In this document: piece by piece, positions 50,849-60,024 of the stretch | Numbering within the stretch: position 1 is the first letter of the stretch | Layout of the letters: each line of letters opens with the position of its first letter | DNA from: Georgenia muralis | GTDB lineage: Bacteria > Actinomycetota > Actinomycetes > Actinomycetales > Actinomycetaceae | Assembly (NCBI RefSeq): GCF_003814705.1 | Contig: NZ_RKRA01000001.1 | Coordinates: 1,922,001 to 1,986,000 of the forward strand | Direction: 5' to 3' | Length of the DNA stretch: 64,000 nucleotides | Program-made: the position numbers and the translations under genes | The notes under the pieces: generated by a model | The model's input: the letters and a program-made list of their open reading frames with translations, nothing else | What the model was told of the DNA's origin: nothing | Database searches by the model: none

Positions 50849-51729
50849 AGTTTGCTGCGATCGCGGACTGGGCTGACTCGAATGCGTTCCCGGTGTCGTT
50901 CATGTGCGACCAGCTCGGGGTGTCGACCTCGGGGTACTACAAGTGGCGCGGCAAGGCCCCCTCGGCCCGTGAGGTCGCCGACGCCGAGCTGATCGAGTTG
51001 ATCAAGCACCACTACGACCACCTCAACGGCCGGCCGGGGGTGCGGCGCCTGCGCGCCCACCTGGCGGCCGCCGGCCACAAGGTCTCCCACAAGCGGGTCT
51101 GGCGGCTGATGCGCGCCGCGGGCCTGAAGGGCCGCCATCCCAAGGCCTGGAAGCGCACCACGGTGCCCGGCGAGAACCCCGTGGGCGCCCCGGACCTGAT
51201 CGGCCGGGATTTCACCGCCGCCGAGCCGAACACCCGCTGGTGCGGGGACATCACCTACGTGCGCACCTGGGACGGGTGGGCCTACCTGGCCACCGTCATC
51301 GACTTGCACTCGCGCATGGTCATCGGCTGGGCCCTCGCGGACCACATGCGCACCGAGCTGGTCACCGATGCCCTGGAGATGGCCATCGCTCACCGCCGCC
51401 CACCCAAGGGGGTGATCTTTCACAGCGACCGCGGCACGCAATACACGTCCAAGGATTTCGACAAATTCTGCCGGCGTCACCATGTCCGCCGCTCGCTGGG
51501 CCGGACCGGTATCTGCTATGACAATGCCGTCGCGGAATCATTCTTCGCGACCTACAAGAAGGAACTTATCCACACCCGCCCCTGGCCGGCCATCACTGAC
51601 CTGAAGAAGGCCACGTTCACCTGGATCGAGGAGTACTACAACCGCGCCCGACGCCACTCCACCCTCGGGTATTTGACACCAGCAGAGTATGAACTAGGAT
51701 TACGACACATCAACGAACTCGCGGCGTAA
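50845..51729 (+). CDS. IS3-family OrfB transposase
   Basis: 294 residues from GTG 50845, overlapping OrfA by 4 bp. The DDE triad is seen in WCGDITYVRT, FHSDRGTQYTS and AVAESFFATYKKEL, and the ending YNRARRHSTLGYLTPAEYE is typical. In IS3 elements the active form is usually the fused OrfAB. Confidence 0.92.
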   Translation: MKFAAIADWADSNAFPVSFMCDQLGVSTSGYYKWRGKAPSAREVADAELIELIKHHYDHLNGRPGVRRLRAHLAAAGHKVSHKRVWRLMRAAGLKGRHPKAWKRTTVPGENPVGAPDLIGRDFTAAEPNTRWCGDITYVRTWDGWAYLATVIDLHSRMVIGWALADHMRTELVTDALEMAIAHRRPPKGVIFHSDRGTQYTSKDFDKFCRRHHVRRSLGRTGICYDNAVAESFFATYKKELIHTRPWPAITDLKKATFTWIEEYYNRARRHSTLGYLTPAEYELGLRHINELAA

Positions 51730-51756
51730 TTCCCCGAGTCCACTTTTTCGGGAACA

Positions 51757-52127
51757 CTCCAAACCGACGAACCGACCCGATACGCTTCACCTTGGAAGTG
51801 CCCTCTCGCGGGACTACTTGGAACCTCAACAAGCCCAAGTTTTCCGCACCAGACGGGCACTTCCGTCTATCTACCGGCCCGTGTCGCCACCCCCGCGTGA
51901 AACGCCGAGGCTAAGCCTCGATCCGTAAGTTCTTGGGTGGCCCGGGAGGGCTGGGTGTGGCTGAGCCTTGATCGCCCGTTGATGGCTCCGATGGATTGGC
52001 CGCCCGGTTCCTCCTGGGGCGCCTTGACTGCTGATTGAGATGCGCGTCCTGGTCGCTGTTTACGGATCTGTCGGCGGGGTGTTCCTTCGGGCCATGGCAA
52101 TCGCTCGTGTGCTCGAAGGAGGAGTTG
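51757..52127 (+). ncRNA. Non-coding end of the IS110 element, candidate bridge RNA region
   Basis: The 371 bp between the IS3 right end and the IS110 ATG (AAGGAGGAG upstream) hold no reading frame that looks real. IS110-group elements encode a bridge RNA in the non-coding end upstream of the transposase, and this stretch (mainly 51880-52100) contains GC-rich self-complementary blocks such as ggtggcccgggagggctggg and ggccgcccggttcctcctgg. The RNA itself is not shown; the call is by position. Confidence 0.35.
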
Positions 52128-52862
52128 ATGAAGCAACGGATCGCGCTCGGGTGGGCTGGTGTCGACGTCGGTAAGGGTCATCACTGGATCTGCCTGATCG
52201 ACGAGGCCGGCACCACAGTCTGGTCGACGAAGGTGGTCAACGACGAGGCCGCCATCCTCGACGCGATCGCCGGCGTCCTTGGCCACGCCGACGAGGTCGT
52301 CTGGGGAGTAGACGTCACCGGGACCATGTCGGGACTGCTGCTGGCACTGCTGGCAGCCCACGGTCAGCGGGTGAGATACGTCCCCGGCCGCACGGTGAAC
52401 CAGATGGCCAGCGCCTACCGCGGTGAGGCCAAGACCGACGCCCGCGATGCCTACGTCATCGCCGAGACCCTTCGACACCGCGGCGATCTACAGGACGTCG
52501 AGGTCGCCACCGCGCTGGTGACCGAGCTGCGGCTACTGGTGACCCACCGCACCGACCTGGTCGGTGACCGGGTCCGCGTGGTCAACCGGCTCCGCGACGT
52601 GCTCAGCGGCTACTTCCCTGCGCTGGAGCGGTCCTTCGACTACGCCCATAGCCGGGGTGCGTTGGTCCTGCTGACGGGCTACCAGACGCCGCAGGCGATC
52701 CGCCGGACGGGTGAGTCGCGGTTGCGGGCATGGCTGGTCAAGCGGAAGGTGCGCAGCGCCGACCAGATCGCTGCAGCTGCGCTCGGTGCGGCCAAGGCCC
52801 AGCAGACCGTCGTGCCCGGGCAGGATGTGGCGGCCAGCATCGTGGCCGACCTCGCCGCTCAG

Positions 52863-54493
52863 CCCTGATCCACCGGTGTGGTGAGCGTGGCGTAGAACGA
52901 GAATGCCCTTCTGGGCAGGAAAGATCTGGATTACGACGTCTAGATCCGACCACCCGGAAGGGCATCTCGTAAGTGAAACCCTCTCACACGATTCGACCGG
53001 TCTTCGATGAGTCCAATCTGGTGTCGGCGGCGGGTCTGGTCCCGGCCCTGCGGCTGGCGGAGTCCGCGGGTTTGTACGGCCTGGTCGAGGGGTTGACGGT
53101 GCCCTCACCCAACGCGGGGGTGAAGACGGCGAGTGTGGTCGGCGGGATGCTCGCCGGTGCGGACTCCATCGATGACCTGGACCTGTTGCGCCATGGCGGG
53201 ATGGGCCGGGTCTTCGACGGGGTCCGGGCACCCTCGACGTTGGGCACGTTCCTGCGATCGTTCACCCACGGTCACGTCCAGCAGCTCGACAAGGTCAGCG
53301 GTGCGCTGCTGGCAGGGCTCGCTCGACAGGTTCCCGCCCTGGTGAACAGCGGCGCGAGGGCGCAGGGCATCGCGTTCGTCGATGTCGACGACACGATCCG
53401 GGAGGTCCACGGCTACGCCAAGCAGGCCGCGGCGTACGGCTACTCCGGGGTCCGGGGCCTGAACGTCCAGCTCGCCACTCTCTCCACGGAGGTGGCGGCG
53501 CCGGTGATCGTCCGGGCCCGGCTACGGCGCGGCAACGTCGCCTCGCACACCGGCGCCGGCCAGCTCCTCGCCCAGGCCCTGGGGACCGCCCGCGCCGCGG
53601 GCGTGAGCGGACCGGTGCTGTGCCGGGCGGACTCGGCGTACTACGGCCACGCCTTCGTCGCCACCGCCCTGCGCCACGGGGTGTGGTTCTCGGTGACCGT
53701 GCGGATGAACCCCCAGGCCAAGGCGGCCATCGCGGGCATCGGCGAGGACGCCTGGACCCCGATCAGGTACCCGCACGCGGTCTGGGACGAGGCCGAGCAG
53801 CGGTGGGTCTCCGACGCCGAGGTCGCCGAGGTCCCCTTCGTCGCGTTCACCTCCCGCCGCAAGGCCGAGCAGGTGACCTGCCGACTGATCGTGCGCCGCG
53901 TCCGACGGCTCCAGCCCCTGGCCGGTGACGGCAGCGAGCAGGGCGAGCTCTTCGCGACCTACCGCCACCACGCGTTCATCACCAACTCCGACCTGGACAC
54001 CATCGAGGCCGACCAGCGTCACCGGGGGCACGCGATCGTCGAGCAGGTCATCGCCGAGCTCAAGGACGGGCCCCTGGCGCACCTGCCGTCCGGGAAGTAC
54101 GCGGCGAACGCGGCCTGGGTGGCGATGGCGACGATCGCGTTCAACATCGCCCGCGCCGCCGCCGTCGCCGCCGACATGGCCACCGCCCGGTGGGCCACCC
54201 TGCGCCGGAAGATCATCAACGTCCCCGCCCGGATCGCCACCACCGGCCGCCGGCTGATCCTGCACCTGCCCGCCCGCTGGGCCTGGGCCGAGCACTGGAC
54301 CACCCTCCACACCGCCGCGACCGGGCCACCACCAGCCACCACGACCTGACCACCCAGCCCCCACGGGCACGACCCAAGGAACCCAAGAGTGGAAGAGCCG
54401 GCACAGACCGGCGGCCCCACCACGCCCACAAACCCCGCCATCCCCAGCACGCCGCCCGAACAACGACCACCCGGCAGAATCGGTGGATCAGGG
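52863..54493 (+). mobile_element. IS1380-family element B, intact (1631 bp)
   Basis: Ends CCCTGATCCACCG are perfect inverted repeats (52863 and, inverted, 54493). CTCAG is duplicated on both sides (52858-52862, 54494-54498). Inserted in the IS110 gene. Confidence 0.93.
52973..54349 (+). CDS. IS1380-family transposase B
   Basis: 458 residues, full length for the family. Landmarks: SVVGGMLAGADSIDDLDLLRHGGM, FVDVDDTIREVHGYAKQAA (catalytic aspartate), RADSAYYGHAFVATAL (second), and the C-terminal ELKDGPLAHLPSGKYAANAAWVAMATIAFNIARA (third). It differs strongly from element A. Start ATG/GTG near 52973. Confidence 0.92.
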   Translation: MKPSHTIRPVFDESNLVSAAGLVPALRLAESAGLYGLVEGLTVPSPNAGVKTASVVGGMLAGADSIDDLDLLRHGGMGRVFDGVRAPSTLGTFLRSFTHGHVQQLDKVSGALLAGLARQVPALVNSGARAQGIAFVDVDDTIREVHGYAKQAAAYGYSGVRGLNVQLATLSTEVAAPVIVRARLRRGNVASHTGAGQLLAQALGTARAAGVSGPVLCRADSAYYGHAFVATALRHGVWFSVTVRMNPQAKAAIAGIGEDAWTPIRYPHAVWDEAEQRWVSDAEVAEVPFVAFTSRRKAEQVTCRLIVRRVRRLQPLAGDGSEQGELFATYRHHAFITNSDLDTIEADQRHRGHAIVEQVIAELKDGPLAHLPSGKYAANAAWVAMATIAFNIARAAAVAADMATARWATLRRKIINVPARIATTGRRLILHLPARWAWAEHWTTLHTAATGPPPATTT

Positions 54494-54978
54494 CTCAGCT
54501 CCTGGCGCTCGGCGCGCGGATCTCCGACCTCGACGCCCGGATCACCACCACCTTCCGCGCGCACCCCCAGGCCGAGATCATCGAGTCCCTGCCCGGCATG
54601 GGACCGATCCTCGGTGCCGAGCTGGTAGCCGCCGCAGGGGACCTTGCCGCCTATGCGAACGCCGGACGGCTCGCCTCGGCCGCCGGGCTTGTCCCGGTCC
54701 CGCGGGACTCTGGCCGGCGCACCGGGAACCTGCACCGGCCGATGCGCTACTCGCGCAAGCTGCGCAGAGTGTTCTACCTCTCCGCCTCAGCCGCCATGAT
54801 GCGCGAGGGCCCCAACCGCGACTACTACCTCAAGAAGCGCGGACAAGGCCACGGGCACGTCCAAGCGCTCATCGCCTTGGCGCGCCGACGCGTCGACGTC
54901 CTATGGGCCCTGCTCCGCGACAACCGACCCTTCGAACTCGCCCCACCCTCGCGAGAACCGATGGCCCAAACGGCTTGA

Positions 54979-55271
54979 CAAAGTCATTGAGAATCCACCG
55001 ATGGCCCGCGGCTCGCTCCTTGATGCTGGTCGGGACACGGCGGTGGTGGTTCTCGGGCGTGAGGTGGTTGCCGGTCTGCCCGGCTTTTCCACTGATGATG
55101 GGAACCCGAGGTTGTAGAGCTCGGACCAGGTCTTGCGCGACCCGTCGGGCGGCGAGCACACGCGTATCTTTGCAGCCCTTCCTAGTCCCTGGGTTCCGCA
55201 GCTGAGGTGAGTGCTAGGTGGCCGGTTGTGGGGTCTGACCTGCGGGTTTGGATGGTTGAGCGGTGACATGG
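54979..55271. other. No gene: right end of IS110 and spacer
   Basis: 293 bp between the IS110 stop and the IS1634 direct repeat. Reading frames there show no recognised family; the left part probably includes the IS110 right end. Confidence 0.5.
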
Positions 55272-57101
55272 CGTGTCACTAGGGGGCGGCCTCGTCGGGG
55301 TGGGCCCTGGTGGGCTCAGGGCGTGGTCAGGTCCAGGATCCGTGGGGGTGTGGGGACCTGGAGGGCGGTGAGGATCTGCCGCTGGGCGGTGGTGGGGGTG
55401 GTGGTCTGGCGGTAGGTGCCGGCCGGGCCGGTGAACTGCCCGAGGTGCAGGCGCTGCATCTCGGCGCGGACGCCTGTCCAGGTCTGGGTGGTGGTGGTCT
55501 CGATGATGCGGATCAGGAGTAGGGCGAGCCAGCACAGGATGACGTGGGCGCGGATGCGGTCCTCGAGGCGGTGGTGGACCGGGCGCAGGTTGAGGATCTG
55601 CTTCATGTCGCGCCAGCCGCGCTCGACCTCGAGGAGCTGCTTGTAGCCCAGGGCGAGGTCCTCGGCGGACAGGGTGGGCTCGTTGGTGCGTAGCAGGTAC
55701 TTCCCGTCCAGCTTGGCCTCGGCGATGATCGCGGCCCGGTCGACCCGCAGCAGCCCGCCGGCGCTCACGCGCAGGTAGCGGTTCAGGCCCGGTTTGGTCG
55801 AGATGGCCCCGCGCAGCTGCGCGCGCTTGGTCACGGAGAGTTTGTCGGTGCCGGCGATCATCTCCTGAAGGCGGGCGACCAGCTCGGCGCGGATCGCGGC
55901 GTCACGGACGGCCTGGTCGGGGTTGTGGGCGATGACGAACCGGTCCCCGTCGCCCAGGCGGACCTCCTTGACGCGCAGGTTGCCGGTGACCTCCTGGTAC
56001 CGGCCCTGGCGGGACAGGGCTGCGGTGGCCTCGGCCGACCCGGAGCGCAGCTTCTCGCCCAGGATGTACCCGCCGCCGGCGCGTTGGAGGTAGCGGCGGT
56101 TCTCCGCTGAGGTGAACCCGCGGTCGGCGACCCAGACGACCTTGCCGAGGTTCCACTGGGCCATGTCGTCCTTGACCTGGCGGATCAGCGCCGAGTCGGC
56201 GGTGTAGCCCGGCCAGGACCACACCCGCACCGGGATCCCGGTGCGGGTCACGGCCATCCCGATGACGACCTGGGGCAGGTCCTCGCGGTGGTCCTTGGAC
56301 TTGCCGTACGTGCGGAACCCCGTCGCCTTCACCGCCCCCGCCGGCGCCGTCTCCGCGCCGGCGTCCTCGTCCAGGCGCTGGCCGGTCTGGTCGCGCCACA
56401 CCGGTTCGTCGGCGCTCTCGGTCTCGAAGTAGATGGAGGTGGTGTCGAAGAAGAGCAGGTCGACCTCGAGGTTGAGCAGGTCCGCGACGTTGTCGTACAC
56501 CGTCTTGGCCAGGGTGTCCTCGACCGAGAGCAGCCAGTCCATGGCCCGGTAGCACGCGTCGTCGGAAACCTCGGGCAGGCCGGGGATGTGGACGTCGGCC
56601 CCGACCCAGGACGCGGCGGCGAGCTTGGAGGACGGCGCCAGCGCCCGGTTGGCCACCAGCGCGAAGCACACCCGCTCCGTCACGGGCTCCCGCCGCCCGC
56701 CCGCGAGCAGCTTCCCCATCGCCTTGCCGATGCCGAGCTGGGACCACAGGTGGTCCAGCACCCACGCCCCGCCCAGCGGCCGGGAGGACTCGAACGCCAG
56801 CCCGGCCGGCCCGTCACCACCCTGCGCCGCGACCGGGTCGGGGTCCAAGGTCTTGGTCAACGAGGCGATCAGCCGCTCGATCGCGGCCCGGTCGACCTGG
56901 TCGGTGCGGCCGAAGTTGTACAGCACCCGCATCTTCGCCGACTTCGTGCCCGGGTCCCACTCGTTGTGCGCGAGCTGGAGGTAGCGCACCACCGAGCCGT
57001 CCTTGTTCCGCCGCGACGACGTCCGCATGAACATGTCACCACAGTAGCGGCCGATTGGCGCACGCGTGTTGCTCGACACGCCCAATTCGTGTCACTAGGG
57101 G
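55272..57101 (-). mobile_element. IS1634-family element with 14-bp flanking repeats
   Basis: The word CGTGTCACTAGGGG is present in direct orientation at 55272-55285 and 57088-57101, enclosing the transposase. IS1634 elements make unusually long or variable target duplications, so this may be one; no convincing terminal inverted repeat was found just inside. Confidence 0.6.
55316..57034 (-). CDS. IS1634-family transposase
   Basis: 572 residues from ATG 57034 (frame open to 57085). MFMRTSSRRNKDGSVVRYLQL opening, LLFFDTTSIYFE (first catalytic Asp), VVWVADRGFTSAENRRYL (second) and LEVERGWRDMKQILNLRPVHHR (Glu) are the IS1634/IS4-group landmarks. Complete. Confidence 0.93.
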   Translation of the reverse strand: MFMRTSSRRNKDGSVVRYLQLAHNEWDPGTKSAKMRVLYNFGRTDQVDRAAIERLIASLTKTLDPDPVAAQGGDGPAGLAFESSRPLGGAWVLDHLWSQLGIGKAMGKLLAGGRREPVTERVCFALVANRALAPSSKLAAASWVGADVHIPGLPEVSDDACYRAMDWLLSVEDTLAKTVYDNVADLLNLEVDLLFFDTTSIYFETESADEPVWRDQTGQRLDEDAGAETAPAGAVKATGFRTYGKSKDHREDLPQVVIGMAVTRTGIPVRVWSWPGYTADSALIRQVKDDMAQWNLGKVVWVADRGFTSAENRRYLQRAGGGYILGEKLRSGSAEATAALSRQGRYQEVTGNLRVKEVRLGDGDRFVIAHNPDQAVRDAAIRAELVARLQEMIAGTDKLSVTKRAQLRGAISTKPGLNRYLRVSAGGLLRVDRAAIIAEAKLDGKYLLRTNEPTLSAEDLALGYKQLLEVERGWRDMKQILNLRPVHHRLEDRIRAHVILCWLALLLIRIIETTTTQTWTGVRAEMQRLHLGQFTGPAGTYRQTTTPTTAQRQILTALQVPTPPRILDLTTP

Positions 57102-57194
57102 TACTGGACCGTTGCAGCAGGCCGAAACCGGCTCACCTGCACCTTCACCCCGAACCGTGTCCCAGAACCCCGATCAGCTGCGGAACGCAGGTAG

Positions 57195-58532
57195 TCACGG
57201 TCGCTCAAAGCCGTGCGTTGAGGCGTACATGTCCAACTTCGAGGAAAGATTGAATTTCGTTGCCGGGCACGGCGGGTTGCCCTCGGCCCACGCTTTCGGA
57301 CATGAACCGCCGCACACGGGAAGAATGGCGCACGTTGCGCAAGAGTAGTTCCCTGACGAGATCTCGTCGTTCCAGGTCTCATACAGTCCAGCCGGTCGCC
57401 TACCAATCCGCAGGCTGCTCACGTTTCCGACGGCCGTGTTCTCGTACCCTGGAACCAAGGGTTGCTCCGTGCAGGAGAACACTTCACCGCTTGATGTGAT
57501 TACCTCAGCACTCGTCTGCATAGCGATGCAGACAATCTTCTTCCGCTGCGTCGGAACCAGCGACGGGCAATTTAGTCCCGCATCCCGATAGGCTTGCAGC
57601 CACTCGAGTTCCACGTTTCCGTATGCCGTCTTGCCCAGTTCCAATGCACTTATGTCGTTACCCCATGAGTGAATCGGGGCGGCATAGAACGAAACCTTGT
57701 CGTGCCCGAGGCCTCTCTCAGCCATGGTCCTGGCGAACTCTGCCGCCTCACCTCGGTTAGCAGGTGAGACATTGGTCCTGATGCTGATCCGGAGGTCTTC
57801 GTACTGCGGCTGGCGAACTGCCCAGGAGAGGAAGTTCACGATGTGGTCAAGGCTTTCACCACCTGCCTTCTTGGGGCGGAGCAGGTCGTGCGACGTTCCG
57901 TCCAGCGTGATTTCAAAGAATGACACGCGGCAGTCGTGGTAAAGCGTGTCCAACTGACGAGCGTCGAGGAGCACCCCATTAGTTACCATCTGCGACCAGT
58001 AGGAGAGCCCTCTATCGCCTGCTAGGGGCACGATCTGCCGGGCGATGTCCCTGATGTTGGCGTAGCCCATCAACGGTTCCCCGCCGAACCAGTTCAGAGC
58101 AATCCCGTCATAGCAGCCAGACTCGATCTCCCCAATGATTCTGCGCACCAGGCCTGAGCGGTGAGATCCCCGTAATGTCGCCTTGGTATGCGCCTGGCCA
58201 CAGTAAGAACACCCGAGGTTGCAATACGACGTCGGCATTATGACGAACGTCCTCGTCCGGTTCTCCGCGATGGCTCTTCGGTTCTCCTCGAGTATCACCT
58301 CGAGCTCGTCTACCGAGTCCGGAATTACGGCGCCCGCGTCAATGAGGTCCTCGAGCACATCGGGGCGTATCTTGCGCTCAAAACCGCTTTCGTCATTCAG
58401 TGCTTCTGCCGTGTCCTTGTCGATCATGTACAGTCGGCCGGTCGTCGCGAGATATGCGGGACGAAGGGCGACGCCTTGCGCACTTGTAAAGTCGGTTTCC
58501 GAGATTGTCAAGTATCTGCTTACGGTGAGCAC
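57195..58532 (-). CDS. Radical SAM/SPASM peptide-maturase (RiPP enzyme)
   Basis: 445 residues from GTG 58532, with GAAGGAG 9 nt upstream. The first ~95 residues resemble a PqqD-like recognition region (RPAYLATTGRLYMIDKDTAEALN). The radical SAM cluster motif CX3CX2C is at C104, C108, C111 (TSYCNLGCSYCG); GGEPL follows. The SPASM domain has Cx13Gx4C (IVCIAMQ...GEVFSC) and Cx2Cx5Cx3C (CATCAILPVCGGSC) plus a final Cys, the pattern for two auxiliary iron-sulfur clusters. Such enzymes install thioether, C-C or epimerised links in ribosomal peptides. A 26-residue peptide gene lies 118 bp upstream in the same direction, separated by a hairpin. The gene is clearly lower in GC than the backbone. Confidence 0.93.
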   Translation of the reverse strand: MLTVSRYLTISETDFTSAQGVALRPAYLATTGRLYMIDKDTAEALNDESGFERKIRPDVLEDLIDAGAVIPDSVDELEVILEENRRAIAENRTRTFVIMPTSYCNLGCSYCGQAHTKATLRGSHRSGLVRRIIGEIESGCYDGIALNWFGGEPLMGYANIRDIARQIVPLAGDRGLSYWSQMVTNGVLLDARQLDTLYHDCRVSFFEITLDGTSHDLLRPKKAGGESLDHIVNFLSWAVRQPQYEDLRISIRTNVSPANRGEAAEFARTMAERGLGHDKVSFYAAPIHSWGNDISALELGKTAYGNVELEWLQAYRDAGLNCPSLVPTQRKKIVCIAMQTSAEVITSSGEVFSCTEQPLVPGYENTAVGNVSSLRIGRRPAGLYETWNDEISSGNYSCATCAILPVCGGSCPKAWAEGNPPCPATKFNLSSKLDMYASTHGFERP

Positions 58533-58587
58533 CTGGATCGACTCCTTCGTCGTTGCAGTCGGTGTGAGTTCCCGTTGGACGGGGCGA

Positions 58588-58626
58588 CCGGTGGGGGTCG
58601 TCGATTCTTGTGGCGACCCCCACCGG
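58588..58626 (-). terminator. Hairpin between peptide gene and radical SAM gene
   Basis: Perfect 13-bp arms ccggtgggggtcg (58588-58600) and complement (58614-58626), loop 13 nt. It lies 24 bp after the peptide stop. It may act as a partial terminator giving more peptide than enzyme, or it may protect the short upstream mRNA. Confidence 0.7.
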
Positions 58627-58649
58627 ATAGGACGTTGTTGCGCGGTCGG

Positions 58650-58730
58650 CTACATGCAGCCCAGGTTCATGCAGTCGCCGTTGCCGGAGCGTTCGGCCTC
58701 CGCGGTCTCCGCTGTGATGTCGATCAGCAT
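58650..58730 (-). CDS. Putative RiPP precursor peptide, 26 residues
   Basis: ATG 58730 is preceded by AAGGAGGTGA, a perfect ribosome site, 7 nt before the start. The peptide opens MLIDITAETAEAERSG and closes NGDCMNLGCM. A short acidic leader (about 1-14) precedes a likely core (about 15-26) with two Cys-Met pairs spaced CMNLGCM. An acidic leader and a small Cys-containing core next to a SPASM radical SAM enzyme are typical of RiPP precursors. The core contains an Asn with a Cys three residues on (N-L-G-C), the spacing known from NxxC-type radical SAM thioether peptides. The product is unknown. It is shorter than the usual gene-finder limit. Confidence 0.75.
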   Translation of the reverse strand: MLIDITAETAEAERSGNGDCMNLGCM

Positions 58731-58737
58731 CGTTATC

Positions 58738-60024
58738 TCACCTCCTTCCCTGAAACGATTCGGTGTGGTGGTCGGGGCGGCCAGTGTGCTGAGCGATATC
58801 TCGAAGGAGGGGTCGGGCCAAGACCGCGATCATTGCCATGCCGATTCCTGCGACAAGCCACGGGAGGCGGCCGTCAACGCGCGCGAGGAGGCCTGACGCC
58901 AGGGTTCCTATGGGGCTGGCTATGGCCACGAAGGTGAAGATGACGCCCGACACTCGCCCCAGCAGGCGCCGAGGGACCAGGCGTTGGCGCGCGGTCGCCA
59001 CAAGAACGTTCCACCACGCGGCTAACACAGCCATGCTCGCAGACAGACTCGCGAAAATGATCCATCCAGTTGCGTTCGGCGGAACAACGCTCGCGCCGGC
59101 AAGGGCGAAGCCTTGGCCGAGGAGGACTACGGACATGATGGGGAACGTGCCGAACCGCGCGGTGACTTTGCTGACTGTGGTGGCTCCGGCTATGGCACCG
59201 AGCGCAGGGGGCACCGCTAGAACTCCCACGAGAGCTTCGGGTACGTCCAGCACCTGGACGAGGTAGTAGATGTAGGTTCCTTGCGCGAGCGCGAAAATCC
59301 CGATGACCAAGGGGCTGACCAGAGCCAGGCGCCGCAGGGTGCGAGACTGATGCAGATATGACAGCCCTTCCTGCGTCCGTTGCCAGAGTGTGAAGGGATT
59401 GTGATCATCGGTCGCGCCGGGCGGACCGCTCTGGTGCCGCGGAACGGCCCGGAAGATCATGGCCACGCCGAACAGAAGCAGTGCCATGGAGATGCCGGTG
59501 GGCAAGGGTGCGAACATGGCGAGCGAAATGGTCCCAACCGGAGCCGCTATGAAGCCCTGGGTCACCTGCTGCCCGGTCACGATTCGACCGTTCGCCCGCT
59601 CAAGGTCGCCGGAATCAACGAGGTCGGGAACGGTCGTTGTCGTCGCGGTGTCGTGGATGCCCTCGAACGCTGCGAACCCGAGTGCGGCCACGATGATCAT
59701 CCATAGCGCGAGGCTGTCCTGCCAGATCGCGACACCCAGACACGCGAGGAGCCCCGCGCGAATGATGTTGGATGCGGCCATGAGACCGCGCCTCGAGGAG
59801 GTGTCGACGATCGTGCCTACAACGATCGACAGCAGGACGGCTGGAACGTAAGCGGCGATCCTTGCTGCCGACACCGCTAAGGGGTCCGTAGTTATGCGCA
59901 GGACAAGGAGAGGAAGAATCACCATGACAATGCCGTCCGCAGCATTGGAGGAGATCGTCGCAGCCAGCAGCTGACGAAACCGGCGGCCCAGTGAGCGACC
60001 AGTCTTGGCGTTGATGGTAGACAT
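58738..60024 (-). CDS. MFS exporter of the peptide cluster
   Basis: 428 residues, about 12 membrane helices, of the MFS_3/EntS-like type: AADGIVMVILPLLVLRITTDPLAVS, VGTIVDTSSRRGLMAASN (motif A-like) and TTTTVPDLVDSGDLERANGR. It overlaps the regulator's stop (ATGA) and its stop is 7 bp before the peptide ATG, inside the peptide's ribosome site. Probably exports the mature peptide or protects the producer; substrate not shown. Confidence 0.85.
   Translation of the reverse strand: MSTINAKTGRSLGRRFRQLLAATISSNAADGIVMVILPLLVLRITTDPLAVSAARIAAYVPAVLLSIVVGTIVDTSSRRGLMAASNIIRAGLLACLGVAIWQDSLALWMIIVAALGFAAFEGIHDTATTTTVPDLVDSGDLERANGRIVTGQQVTQGFIAAPVGTISLAMFAPLPTGISMALLLFGVAMIFRAVPRHQSGPPGATDDHNPFTLWQRTQEGLSYLHQSRTLRRLALVSPLVIGIFALAQGTYIYYLVQVLDVPEALVGVLAVPPALGAIAGATTVSKVTARFGTFPIMSVVLLGQGFALAGASVVPPNATGWIIFASLSASMAVLAAWWNVLVATARQRLVPRRLLGRVSGVIFTFVAIASPIGTLASGLLARVDGRLPWLVAGIGMAMIAVLARPLLRDIAQHTGRPDHHTESFQGRR

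Larger units (their letters stand above)
50496..51756 (+). mobile_element. IS3-family element, apparently complete
   Basis: Ends GTTCCCggttAAGTGGAC (50496) and, inverted, TGTTCCCgaaaaAGTGGAC (51756). Two overlapping frames with an A-run slippery site. No clear target duplication. Confidence 0.85.
52128..54978 (+). pseudogene. IS110-family transposase split by IS1380
   Basis: Residues 1-245 (52128-52862) have the RuvC-like domain with WAGVDVGKGHHW and VTGTMSGLLLALLAAHG; residues from 54499 to 54978 have the C-terminal domain with ESLPGMGPILGAEL and NAGRLASAAGLVPVPRDSG. Removing the intervening IS1380 and one copy of the 5-bp target joins the two in frame (about 404 residues), so the gene was intact before insertion. 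Confidence 0.92.

Noticed and set aside
54901-55269. Minus-strand frame between IS110 and IS1634
   Set aside because: Low-complexity, spans the IS110 3' end and has no known domain.
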